64,000 bases of DNA from an uncultured Flavobacteriaceae bacterium (GCA_943789455.1 CALSUE010000007.1:62001-126000); one strand, 5' to 3'. Shown: positions 46,404 to 54,955, counted from the stretch's first letter. Program-made: numbers and translations. The notes: a model not told the origin generated them from the sequence alone.

Positions 46404-47215
46404 AAAAACAACAGCTAAAAGAAACCATAGACTTTTTAAAATTAAAAGGGTTTCAAAATCCAGAAATTGGAATTGTATTAGGTACAGGTTTAGGGCAATT
46501 AATGAATGAAATTGTTATTGAACAAGAGATTGCCTATGCAGACATTCCACATTTTCCAAAAGCAACTGTAGAGTTTCATTCTGGAAAATTAATATATGGA
46601 ATACTTTCAGGAAAAAAAGTGATTGTAATGTCTGGTAGATTTCATCTTTACGAAGGATACAATTATTGGGAGGTAACCTATGGCATTAGAACAATGCATC
46701 AATTAGGAATTACTACGTTATTAATTTCAAATGCAGCAGGAGCCATCAATTTATCCTACAAAAAAGGAGATTTAATGCTTATTGATGATCATCTCAATTT
46801 GCAAGGAAACTCGCCTTTAGCATTTGCTGAAGTTGGTGAATTTGGAGAACGTTTTGCAGACCTATTAGAACCTTATTCTAAAAAAATTAATCGGGTACTG
46901 AAATCAATCGCAAAACAAAACGACATTAAGCTTCAAGAAGGGGTTTATGCGGGTGTTTTTGGTCCACAATTAGAAACTAGAGCTGAATATAGAATGCTAC
47001 AAATTTTGGAAGTTGATGCTGTTGGAATGAGCACAGTACCTGAAGTTATTGTTGCCAAACATTTAAATTTGACCTGTGCTGCAATTTCAGTATTAACAGA
47101 CGAATGTGATCCCAAGAATTTAGCTCCCGTAAACATCGAGGAAATCATTAAAATAGCAGGAAAAGCAGAACCTAAAATGATCATATTATTTAAAGAATTG
47201 ATAAAACAATTATGA
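46400..47215 (+). CDS. purine nucleoside phosphorylase, MTAP-like specificity residues
   Basis: A 271-aa PNP/MTAP family enzyme that splits nucleosides with phosphate. The motifs VLGTGLGQLMNEI, MSGRFHLYEGYN and ISNAAGAINLSYKKGDLMLIDDHLN (phosphate and ribose sites) are clear, as is VGMSTVPEVIVAKHLN. By alignment with human PNP, Glu201 is kept (E192), Asn243 is Asp (D234) and His257 is Ile (I246). Asp at the first site favours 6-aminopurines, and an aliphatic residue at the second favours nucleosides with no 5'-OH. That fits removal of adenine from the ArsS product. It overlaps both neighbours by four bases (ATGA). Confidence 0.92.
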   Translation: MKKQQLKETIDFLKLKGFQNPEIGIVLGTGLGQLMNEIVIEQEIAYADIPHFPKATVEFHSGKLIYGILSGKKVIVMSGRFHLYEGYNYWEVTYGIRTMHQLGITTLLISNAAGAINLSYKKGDLMLIDDHLNLQGNSPLAFAEVGEFGERFADLLEPYSKKINRVLKSIAKQNDIKLQEGVYAGVFGPQLETRAEYRMLQILEVDAVGMSTVPEVIVAKHLNLTCAAISVLTDECDPKNLAPVNIEEIIKIAGKAEPKMIILFKELIKQL

Positions 47216-48180
47216 GTTACTTAGAGACTACACATAATGTATACAAAGAAGCTGCACTAACCCCTGATGTTGGACTGTGTTGCACAACAAATCCTATTTG
47301 GGAATTACCAGGGTTAAAAATTCCAAGAATTATGCAAGAAATGAACTACGGATGTGGTTCTACTGTGCATGCTCGAGACTTAACCAACAACCCAAAAATG
47401 CTATATGTTGGTGTTGGTGGTGGAATGGAACTACTGCAATTTAGTTATTTCAATAGGCAAAAAGGAGGTGTTATTGGATTAGACGTCGTTGATGAAATGT
47501 TAGAAGCTTCACGAAAAAATTTTATTGAGGCTGAAGAAATGAACCCTTGGTTTAAATCTAATTTTGTAGACCTTCGAAAAGGTGATGCATTGAACTTACC
47601 TGTAGAAAATAATTCAATTGATGTTGCTGCTCAAAACTGCCTGTTTAATATTTTTAAATCAGATGATTTAAAAAAAGCAATTGCTGAAATGTATCGCGTG
47701 TTAAAACCCCATGGACGTTTGGTAATGAGTGATCCAACTTGCGAACAACCCATGAATGCTAAATTACGTAATGACGAACGTTTACGTGCACTCTGTTTAA
47801 GTGGGAGTTTACCTATTAATGAATATGTAAAAGCATTAACCAATGCCGGTTTTGGAACTATTGAGATCAGAGCTCGTAAACCTTATAGAGTATTAGATCC
47901 AAAAAATTATCCAACAAATGAATTGATTTATATAGAATCTATTGAAGTTGCTGCAATTAAAGATCCAATGCCAAAAGATGGACCATGTGTTTTTACGGGA
48001 AAAGCTGCAATTTACTATGGTGATGATGATTTTTTTGATGATGGTGCTGGACATACTTTATTAAAAAATCAACCCTTGGCTATCTGTGATAAGACAGCTA
48101 CGGTATTAAAAAACTTAAATAGAGATGACATCTACTTTTCTGAATCTACTTTTCATTATGATGGAGGGGGTTGTTGTTAA
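47212..48180 (+). CDS. arsM: arsenite methyltransferase ArsM of arsenosugar pathway
   Basis: SAM-dependent enzyme that methylates trivalent arsenic. The SAM loop MLYVGVGGGMELLQF lies near residues 63-77, with GLDVVDEML after it. Cys48 (NYGCGS), Cys143 (QNCLFNIF) and Cys195 (LCLSGSLP) sit where ArsM needs its three arsenic-binding cysteines; the 143-195 distance matches known enzymes. A CC pair at 23-24 and a terminal GGGCC end (Cys321-322) are extra. At 322 aa it has the C-terminal arsenosugar-type extension. It overlaps the phosphorylase gene by four bases. Confidence 0.92.
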   Translation: MSYLETTHNVYKEAALTPDVGLCCTTNPIWELPGLKIPRIMQEMNYGCGSTVHARDLTNNPKMLYVGVGGGMELLQFSYFNRQKGGVIGLDVVDEMLEASRKNFIEAEEMNPWFKSNFVDLRKGDALNLPVENNSIDVAAQNCLFNIFKSDDLKKAIAEMYRVLKPHGRLVMSDPTCEQPMNAKLRNDERLRALCLSGSLPINEYVKALTNAGFGTIEIRARKPYRVLDPKNYPTNELIYIESIEVAAIKDPMPKDGPCVFTGKAAIYYGDDDFFDDGAGHTLLKNQPLAICDKTATVLKNLNRDDIYFSESTFHYDGGGCC

Positions 48181-48197
48181 GAGCTATAAATTTTAAA

Positions 48198-49064
48198 ATG
48201 GATACATACCTAAACATCATTAAAGATTCATTTTCTGGCTATTCAAACTATTTAGCCCGTGAAATCCTGAACCCACATTGGGGCAATTACTTTTATTGGC
48301 TAATTGGTATATCACTTGTGTTTTGGATTTTAGAGGTAGTAATGCCTTGGAGAAAAAATCAAAATAAAATTAGAAAAGACTTTTGGCTGGACAGCTTCTA
48401 TATGTTTTTTAACTTTTTCTTGTTTTCATTAATTGTTTACAATGCCCTCTCTAATGTTGCAGTATTATTCTTTAATAATGTTTTAAAAAGTATAGGTGTT
48501 GACAATCTAGCTTTTTTTAATGTAGAAACGTTCCCTTATTGGAGTCAGTTGTTCATCTTGTTCTTAACACGAGATTTTATTCAATATTTTATTCATAGAT
48601 TATTACATCGCATCCCATTTTTATGGAATTTTCATAAAGTTCACCACTCTGTCAAAGAAATGGGGTTTGCTGCGCATTTGAGATATCATTGGATGGAGAC
48701 TATTGTTTACAGAACTCTAGAATACATTCCATTAGCATTGATTGGTTTTGGTATTGATGATTTTATTTTAGTGTATTTATTCACTTTAGCTATGGGCCAT
48801 TTTAACCACAGTAATATTACTATCCCTTTAGGGCTTTTAAAGTATATTTTTAATAATCCTCAAATGCATATTTGGCATCATGGAAAAAAAGTTCCAAATA
48901 AATTTGGTGTTAATTTCGGGTTAACTTTAAGTGTTTGGGATTACCTCTTTAAGACCAGTTATATTCCATCTGACGGGAGAGATATTGAACTAGGATTTGA
49001 AAATGATGAAAAATTCCCAACGAGCTTTGTAGGTCAAGAAATATATCCATTAGGTAAGAAGTAA
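48198..49064 (+). CDS. sterol desaturase / fatty acid hydroxylase superfamily protein
   Basis: A 288-aa membrane di-iron oxygenase. The histidine clusters are HRLLHR, HKVHHSVKEM, and later HFNHS and HIWHHGKKVPN, in the usual spacing after several membrane helices. The exact substrate cannot be read; lipids or alkyl ethers are family substrates. I use the ATG at 48198, 18 bases after arsM; the frame opens at 48171 inside arsM, but MDTYLN is the better start. Co-transcription with arsM is likely, so a link with arsenic-containing lipids is possible but unproven. Confidence 0.88.
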   Translation: MDTYLNIIKDSFSGYSNYLAREILNPHWGNYFYWLIGISLVFWILEVVMPWRKNQNKIRKDFWLDSFYMFFNFFLFSLIVYNALSNVAVLFFNNVLKSIGVDNLAFFNVETFPYWSQLFILFLTRDFIQYFIHRLLHRIPFLWNFHKVHHSVKEMGFAAHLRYHWMETIVYRTLEYIPLALIGFGIDDFILVYLFTLAMGHFNHSNITIPLGLLKYIFNNPQMHIWHHGKKVPNKFGVNFGLTLSVWDYLFKTSYIPSDGRDIELGFENDEKFPTSFVGQEIYPLGKK

Positions 49065-49095
49065 TCAAAAAAGGCTTTCAATTTTATACTGTTGG

Positions 49096-49896
49096 TCATT
49101 CATAGACGGCACTCAATGTGTTTTCCTTGGGTTCATACCTACTTCCACTTGCCCATCTAATCCCCCTAAAAAGAAGTTCTTTTGCCCCATCAGTATCAAA
49201 ATCTTTCGGATCGTGACCTATAGAAAGATAGAAAACTCTACCATTTCCATAATATGTTTTCCAAGCTACAGGCATCACACGATCTTTTATCCAGGAATGA
49301 ATACTATCTGTAAATTTAGTTGTGGCTAACACTTTTGTATTAGGATCAATATGCATATAATATTGTTCTGTATCTTTTATTTCAAAATCTTTAATTCCGT
49401 CTGATATTGGATCATTGACATCTAGAACATTGACTGTATAGTCAATTTTACCACCAGGGTGTTCAACCCATTGTCCTCCAATCATATACTGATATTCAGG
49501 GTTTTGCCTAAAAGAATCTCCAAGACCACCATGACAACCCGCTAGGCCAACTCCTCTTTTTATGGCATTCTCTAGGCCAAGAAACTGTTCTTTAGTGATT
49601 TCTCCCATTGTCCAATACTGAATAATTAAATCTGTTTTATCCATTATTTTTTTATTAGTATAAACCCCCAAAGAATCTGAAAGTGTAATCTTAGCTCCGG
49701 CCAATTCCAACCATTTAGATACTTTAGTTACAAAAACAGCTGGCTGATGACCATCCCAGCCTCCATAAACCATTAAAATATTTTTCCCTTTAAGAGAAGG
49801 TAATTTTTCTGAAGTTGGTTTGATCTCGTTTTTACAACTAATCATAAAAATTGTCGCAAAAATTAATAGTATAATTTTGAAGTTGTTTTTAATCAT
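49096..49896 (-). CDS. ThuA-domain lipoprotein
   Basis: A 266-aa predicted lipoprotein (signal IILLIFATIFMISC, Cys21) with a ThuA domain, a class I glutamine amidotransferase-like fold found in trehalose-utilisation regions. Visible parts are NILMVYGGWDGHQPAVF, GVGLAGCHGGLGDSF with a Cys-His pair, IGGQWVEHPGG, VAWKTYYGNGRVFYLSIGHDPKDF. The function of the domain is not known. It converges on the sterol-desaturase gene with a 31-base gap and lacks a clear promoter in the shared upstream region. Confidence 0.87.
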   Translation of the reverse strand: MIKNNFKIILLIFATIFMISCKNEIKPTSEKLPSLKGKNILMVYGGWDGHQPAVFVTKVSKWLELAGAKITLSDSLGVYTNKKIMDKTDLIIQYWTMGEITKEQFLGLENAIKRGVGLAGCHGGLGDSFRQNPEYQYMIGGQWVEHPGGKIDYTVNVLDVNDPISDGIKDFEIKDTEQYYMHIDPNTKVLATTKFTDSIHSWIKDRVMPVAWKTYYGNGRVFYLSIGHDPKDFDTDGAKELLFRGIRWASGSRYEPKENTLSAVYE

Positions 49897-49919
49897 TCTT
49901 CTTTTTTATTATTTATTCT

Positions 49920-50020
49920 TTTTTTAAGAATTAAATGGAGTCAGTTTTGCTAAATTTACATCATATATTGTATATGACTCGGATGATGTTATCTAATTAT
50001 TAAATTTAATTCTTAAAAAA
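49920..50020. promoter_or_regulatory. nested inverted repeats upstream of the MerT-like gene
   Basis: A perfect 17-base inverted repeat (TTTTTTAAGAATTAAAT at 49920-49936, complement at 50004-50020) encloses three more pairs: GAGTCA/TGACTC (49938-49943, 49975-49980), ACATCAT/ATGATGT (49958-49964, 49983-49989) and a hairpin CATATA-TTG-TATATG at 49962-49976. The right arm ends nine bases before the ATG at 50029. A TAAATTTA -7-like sequence lies at 49951-49958. It looks like an operator or a structured leader. Confidence 0.45.
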
Positions 50021-50028
50021 TTAAAAAA

Positions 50029-50454
50029 ATGTCTGAAAAAAAAGAACCTAATCTCATCAAATGGGGCTTAAAATACTCATTGAGTGCCGCTGTAGCAGGC
50101 ATACTATGTTGTGTAGCTCCTGCTGTATTATTCATGTTTGGTCTTATGGGTGGTGTTTATGCTATTTCCTTTGCAGACTTTTTCTATGAACAAGATGGCA
50201 GTACTGGTACTGGCTCATTTATTCTAAGAGGTGTTGCTGTTATCATAGGTATATATGGAATTTATGCTTATAGAAAAAAACAGAATCAATGTTCTATAGA
50301 TCCAAATAGAAAACGTAAAAATTTAATCATATTGAGTCTAACAATACTAATTTTAGGAGTAGGTCTTTTTTTCACACTAGAAAAGTGGTCTTCTTGGTAT
50401 TTTGATAAATATATAGTTCCAGAACAACAAAAAGAGTTAAAAATAACCCCTTAG
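50029..50454 (+). CDS. MerT-like membrane protein with vicinal cysteine pair
   Basis: A 141-aa membrane protein with three or four hydrophobic segments. The first, AAVAGILCCVAPAVLFMFGLMGGVY, has a CC pair at 27-28 followed by a Pro, the arrangement of the metal-binding pair in the MerT mercury transporter. The middle loop has YAYRKKQNQCSI, giving one more Cys. The last helix (ILSLTILILGVGLFF) precedes a soluble tail. Metal or metalloid transport is inferred from the CC pair only. It has no merP or merA neighbour. Note the nested inverted repeats upstream. Confidence 0.6.
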   Translation: MSEKKEPNLIKWGLKYSLSAAVAGILCCVAPAVLFMFGLMGGVYAISFADFFYEQDGSTGTGSFILRGVAVIIGIYGIYAYRKKQNQCSIDPNRKRKNLIILSLTILILGVGLFFTLEKWSSWYFDKYIVPEQQKELKITP

Positions 50455-50512
50455 CTCTAAATTCATTTTTTTTAATTATGGTTTCTTTTTATAAGCTTTT
50501 GTTTTCTTTATT

Positions 50513-50520
50513 TATATTTG
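50513..50520 (+). promoter_or_regulatory. TAnnTTTG promoter -7 element for the glycosyltransferase operon
   Basis: TATATTTG lies 22 bases upstream of the ATG at 50543. Confidence 0.6.
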
Positions 50521-50542
50521 AATACATAGCCAATCTAAATTA

Positions 50543-51241
50543 ATGAAACCAATAATTAAGGTAATTATTCCTGCATATAATGAGGAAAATTCTATAACCA
50601 AGGTCATTAAGGACATCCCATCCAATGTAGACGAAGTTATTGTTGTTAGCAATAATTCAACAGACAAAACGGAACAAAATGCTGCTGAAGCAGGGGCTAC
50701 TGTTTTAACAGAGCCTAGAAAGGGTTATGGGTACGCATGTTTAAAAGGAATGGATTATATTGCTAATCTAAAAGCTCCTCAACACCCAGATATTATTGTT
50801 TTTTTAGATGGTGATTATTCTGATTATCCTGAACAATTAACACAACTTGTTGCGCCAATAATCAATGATAAAATTGATTTTGTAATAGGATCTCGTGTAA
50901 AAAAATATAGAGAGTCGGGTTCTATGACACCTCAACAAGTTTTTGGTAATTGGTTAGCTACTTTTTTAATGAGTCTCTTTTTTGGTGCAAAGTATACAGA
51001 CCTTGGCCCATTTAGAGCCATAAAATATAAAAAACTAGTTCAACTAAAAATGGAAGATAAAACCTATGGGTGGACGGTTGAAATGCAGTTAAAAGCAATT
51101 AAAAAAGGATATTCATATACAGAAATACCAATGAAATACAGAAACAGAATTGGTGTTTCTAAGGTATCCGGAACATTAAAAGGCACTATATTTGCAGGTA
51201 TGAAAATATTGGGTTGGATCTTTAAATACAGTTTAAAATAA
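50543..51241 (+). CDS. GT2 glycosyltransferase, dolichol-phosphate mannosyltransferase-like
   Basis: A 232-aa GT-A fold enzyme. VIIPAYNEENSITKVIKDI opens the fold, GYGYACLKGMDY follows, and VFLDGDYSDYPEQL holds the DxD metal site. VIGSRV and LGPFRAIKYKKLV are typical of polyprenyl-phosphate sugar transferases. There is a short hydrophobic stretch near 140-155 and at the C-terminus, but no full membrane domain. It probably makes a lipid-linked sugar for the downstream enzymes. Its stop overlaps the next start by one base (TAATG). Confidence 0.85.
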   Translation: MKPIIKVIIPAYNEENSITKVIKDIPSNVDEVIVVSNNSTDKTEQNAAEAGATVLTEPRKGYGYACLKGMDYIANLKAPQHPDIIVFLDGDYSDYPEQLTQLVAPIINDKIDFVIGSRVKKYRESGSMTPQQVFGNWLATFLMSLFFGAKYTDLGPFRAIKYKKLVQLKMEDKTYGWTVEMQLKAIKKGYSYTEIPMKYRNRIGVSKVSGTLKGTIFAGMKILGWIFKYSLK

Positions 51242-52731
51242 TGGTTTTAGAATATATTATTATCGCCATTTATTCTTTAGCACTTGTCCTTATTTTCATG
51301 TATGCGCTAGCCCAATTAAATTTACTTTTTAACTACAGAAGCGCTCAAAAAAAAAAAGATACTTCACCCAAATTTGATTTAAAAAACATAAACGAAGTTC
51401 CTTATGTAACCATCCAACTTCCGGTATATAACGAAATGTACGTGATGGAACGTTTATTAAATAATATTGTAACATTAGAATACCCCAGAGAAAAACTAGA
51501 AATTCAAGTTTTAGATGACTCTACAGATCAATCTGTTGAGACTACGAGAGCACAAATTAAAAAGCTTCAAAAAACAGGAATTAATATTCAACATATTCAG
51601 AGAACTAATCGTGAAGGTTTTAAAGCTGGAGCCTTAAAAGAGGGCTTAGAAATTGCAAAAGGTGAATTTATTGCCATTTTTGATGCAGATTTCTTACCGC
51701 AAAAAAATTGGTTATTAGAAACTATACCCTATTTCAAAAATAATGAAATTGGAGTTGTTCAAACCCGCTGGGACCATATCAACAGAGATTATTCTACATT
51801 AACTAAAATACAAGCCTTTGCTTTAGATGCCCATTTTACACTAGAACAAGTTGGCAGGAATACTAAAGGCCATTTTATCAATTTTAATGGTACTGCTGGT
51901 GTATGGCGTAAAGAATGTATTTTAGATGCAGGAAATTGGGAAGGAGATACCTTAACCGAAGATTTAGACTTAAGCTACAGAGCTCAATTGAAAAAATGGA
52001 AGTTTAAGTATTTGGAACATGTAAAAACTCCTGCTGAGTTACCTGTTATTATCAGTGCTGCAAGATCTCAACAATTTCGATGGAATAAAGGAGGAGCAGA
52101 AAACTTCCAAAAAATGACGAAACGTGTTTTATTAGATAAAGATATCTCACTAAAAACAAAAATTCATAGTGTATTACATTTATTAAACAGCTCTATGTTT
52201 TTAATGGTTTTAATCGTAGCTATTTTAAGCATTCCTATGCTTTACATCAAAAATGAACACCCTCATTTAAAATCTTATTTCTATATGATAAGTTTTTTTA
52301 TTGTAAGCTCTATAATTTTCTTCATTTGCTACTGGTATATGTTTAAGAAGAGTTATGGAGGAGGTATCAAAAGTTTTTTAAAATTTACAGGAACTTTTTT
52401 TACGTTCTTTTCCATTGCTTTAGGCTTTTCCTTTCACAACAGCACTGCAGTTTTGGAAGGGCATTTTGGAAAAAAAAGTGATTTTATAAGGACACCAAAA
52501 TTTAATATTAAAACACTAAAAGACAGCTGGAAAAAAAATAAATATATCCATAAAAAAATCTCTACAAATACGATCATTGAGGGAATTATGACACTCTATT
52601 TTGCCTTTGGTATGTATAGCGCATTTGTAGTGGGGAATCAAGAGGGTGACTTTGGATTATTTCCTTTTCACCTGATGTTGTTCCTTGGTTTTGGTTATGT
52701 TTTTTGGAAGTCAATTTTTTCTAGAGCTTAA
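51241..52731 (+). CDS. processive GT2 glycosyltransferase, cellulose-synthase-like
   Basis: A 496-aa membrane enzyme for making a beta-linked glycan or similar. An N-terminal helix (residues 2-27) leads to the GT-A domain with VTIQLPVYNEMYVMERLL, VLDDSTDQSVE, IFDADFLPQ (DxD), TEDLDLSYRAQLKKWK (acid base) and QQFRWNKGG (QxxRW), the full D,D,D,QxxRW signature. Four or more C-terminal helices follow from about residue 315. No PilZ domain is seen. The sugar donor is not readable. It follows the first GT with a one-base overlap. Confidence 0.88.
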   Translation: MVLEYIIIAIYSLALVLIFMYALAQLNLLFNYRSAQKKKDTSPKFDLKNINEVPYVTIQLPVYNEMYVMERLLNNIVTLEYPREKLEIQVLDDSTDQSVETTRAQIKKLQKTGINIQHIQRTNREGFKAGALKEGLEIAKGEFIAIFDADFLPQKNWLLETIPYFKNNEIGVVQTRWDHINRDYSTLTKIQAFALDAHFTLEQVGRNTKGHFINFNGTAGVWRKECILDAGNWEGDTLTEDLDLSYRAQLKKWKFKYLEHVKTPAELPVIISAARSQQFRWNKGGAENFQKMTKRVLLDKDISLKTKIHSVLHLLNSSMFLMVLIVAILSIPMLYIKNEHPHLKSYFYMISFFIVSSIIFFICYWYMFKKSYGGGIKSFLKFTGTFFTFFSIALGFSFHNSTAVLEGHFGKKSDFIRTPKFNIKTLKDSWKKNKYIHKKISTNTIIEGIMTLYFAFGMYSAFVVGNQEGDFGLFPFHLMLFLGFGYVFWKSIFSRA

Positions 52732-52734
52732 CCT

Positions 52735-54087
52735 ATGTTACTACAACAAAAAAATAAAACAATTATACTCTCTACCCTCAGTGTTTTGTTTTATTTTCTA
52801 ATGGCTCACTGCTTAGATAGATCAAATTTTACACAGCTAATAACTCAATATTTTATTTTATTTATTCCTTTTTTATACTTCATCAAAAAAGAGAAAAATA
52901 ACTTTACTTTTTTGGTAGCCATTGCTATTATATTTAGATTGATTTTTTTGACTGCTATTCCAAACTTATCACAAGATTTTTATAGATTTATATGGGATGG
53001 AAGAATGATGTTAAAAGGGTTAAACCCTTATCTATATTTACCTGAAACTTTTATAAATCAAGGAAATACACCGATTAATCAAGCCGCTGATTTATACTCA
53101 GGAATGGGGGCTTTAAACGGAAGTCATTATACAAACTACCCCCCTATTAATCAGTTAAATTTCTTCATCGCTGCCATAGTTGCCAATTCAAGTATCATTG
53201 GGTCTATTATTGTATTAAGATTACAAATTATTTTAGCAGATATTGGAATTATTTATTTTGGAAAAAAAATATTAGAAAAATTAAAATTACCAGTTCACAA
53301 TATTTTCTTATATGCTTTAAACCCCTTTATTATTATTGAGTTAACAGGTAATTTACATTTTGAGTCTGTGATGCTATTTTTCCTGATTTGGAGTTTGTAT
53401 ATATTGCTTCAAAAAAAATGGAGTTTAGCCGCGCTAACTTTTGGACTTTCTGTTAGTGTGAAATTAATCCCTTTATTATTTTTACCTCTTTTTTATCAAT
53501 GGTTTACAAAAGAAAATAGAACAAAAGGAGTTTTAAAATTTTTGTCTTTTGGGTGCATAATTATGATCGTAAACATAGTGCTATTCCTTCCTTTTTTATC
53601 ATCAAATTTACTGAATAACTACTTAGATTCTATCGGATTATGGTTTCAAAAATTTGAATTTAATGCCAGTTTATATTACATAGCCAGAGCACTGGGAACT
53701 CTTTTTAGAGGCTATAATGAAATTGCTATTATTGGAAAAATAACTCCTATAGTAGTTGTAATTTTTTTATTAATTATCACTTTTTTTAGAAAAAATAAAT
53801 CACCTCAGCAACTCATAACTGCCCTACTCATGGGAATTTCTTTTTACTATTTTACCACAACTACAATGCACCCATGGTATTTGGCAACATTAGTTATTTT
53901 GTCTGTTTTTACAAACTATAGGTTTCCAATTGTATGGAGTTTTGTGATCGTGTTATCATATCAAGCCTATGCCAATATTCCTTGGAAAGAAAATAATTGG
54001 TTTATGGTTTTAGAGTACCTTGTTGTTTATGGTTATTTGTTTTGGGAAATTATTCAACAAAAAAGAAGTGCTTTATCAATTAAATAA
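52735..54087 (+). CDS. GT-C-fold polytopic glycosyltransferase (GT87/DUF2029-like)
   Basis: A 450-aa protein with about ten to twelve hydrophobic segments. The first loop LSQDFYRFIWDGRMMLKGLNPYLY carries the acidic pair expected in GT-C enzymes that use polyprenyl-phosphate sugars, and YTNYPPINQLNFFIA and LNPFIIIELTGNLHFESVML are typical of the GT87/mannosyltransferase group. It may use the lipid-linked sugar made by the first gene of the operon. The assignment to a particular family is tentative. It is the last gene of the operon, three bases after its neighbour. Confidence 0.75.
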   Translation: MLLQQKNKTIILSTLSVLFYFLMAHCLDRSNFTQLITQYFILFIPFLYFIKKEKNNFTFLVAIAIIFRLIFLTAIPNLSQDFYRFIWDGRMMLKGLNPYLYLPETFINQGNTPINQAADLYSGMGALNGSHYTNYPPINQLNFFIAAIVANSSIIGSIIVLRLQIILADIGIIYFGKKILEKLKLPVHNIFLYALNPFIIIELTGNLHFESVMLFFLIWSLYILLQKKWSLAALTFGLSVSVKLIPLLFLPLFYQWFTKENRTKGVLKFLSFGCIIMIVNIVLFLPFLSSNLLNNYLDSIGLWFQKFEFNASLYYIARALGTLFRGYNEIAIIGKITPIVVVIFLLIITFFRKNKSPQQLITALLMGISFYYFTTTTMHPWYLATLVILSVFTNYRFPIVWSFVIVLSYQAYANIPWKENNWFMVLEYLVVYGYLFWEIIQQKRSALSIK

Positions 54088-54142
54088 ACCCATATAAATT
54101 TTTATTATATTGAATCTTTTACTTTTAAAATTAACTAATTAA

Positions 54143-54955
54143 ATGGATTTATCAAATGTAAAAATGATTGTTTCAGATATGGATGGAACCCTACTCAACT
54201 CTGAAGAAGAAGTAAGTCCTTTATTTTTCGATCAGTTTGAAAAATTGAAGGCGCATAAGATTCATTTTGTAGCTGCAAGCGGAAGGCAGTATAACAGTAT
54301 TGCTCAAAAACTTTATCCCATAAAGGATCAGATTACCATTGTTGGTGAAAATGGTGGTGTTATAAAAAAAGAAAATAAAACACTTCTTTTACAAACATTT
54401 GATCCACAAAAGGTAGTTGAATTAATTCCTGTTTTGAGAAAAATCAAGAATACCTTTATTATTTTATGCGGTGAACATAAAGCTTTTATTGAAACTAAAA
54501 ATCAACGTTTTATTGATATGTTTCAGGAATATTATAGTGCTCACGAGCTAGTGCAGGACTTAACAACTATACCTAATCATAATCCAATTATTAAAATTGC
54601 TTTGTATCACTCTGAATCATCGGAAAAATTTATTTATCCCTCAGTAAAACAATTTGAAGACGTTTTTTTATTAAAAATTTCTGGGAAAAACTGGTTGGAT
54701 ATTTCAAATCTTAACTCTAATAAAGGAACAGCTATCAAATTTTTACAGGAGAAGATGAACATCACTCCAGAACAAACTATGGTTTTTGGAGATTATTTAA
54801 ATGATTTAGAAATGTTAGAAGCAGCAACTTTTAGCTTTGCTATGAAAAATGCGCACGAAGAAGTTAAGAAAACTGCTCGTTTTATGACAGAAAACAATTC
54901 TAATTTAGGTGTTGAAAAAATTATCGAACAAGTACTTAAGGCGCATACAAATTAA
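54143..54955 (+). CDS. Cof-type HAD-IIB hydrolase
   Basis: A 270-aa phosphatase of the haloacid dehalogenase superfamily. The nucleophile motif IVSDMDGTLLNS has D12 and D14; FVAASGRQYNSI is motif II; GKNWLDISNLNSNKGTAIKFL carries the motif III Lys; VFGDYLNDLEMLEAATFSFAM is motif IV. The C2 cap between residues 80 and 190 is typical of HAD-IIB members. Substrate unknown, probably a sugar phosphate or flavin nucleotide. Its stop overlaps that of the convergent nitrilase within TTAA. Confidence 0.9.
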   Translation: MDLSNVKMIVSDMDGTLLNSEEEVSPLFFDQFEKLKAHKIHFVAASGRQYNSIAQKLYPIKDQITIVGENGGVIKKENKTLLLQTFDPQKVVELIPVLRKIKNTFIILCGEHKAFIETKNQRFIDMFQEYYSAHELVQDLTTIPNHNPIIKIALYHSESSEKFIYPSVKQFEDVFLLKISGKNWLDISNLNSNKGTAIKFLQEKMNITPEQTMVFGDYLNDLEMLEAATFSFAMKNAHEEVKKTARFMTENNSNLGVEKIIEQVLKAHTN

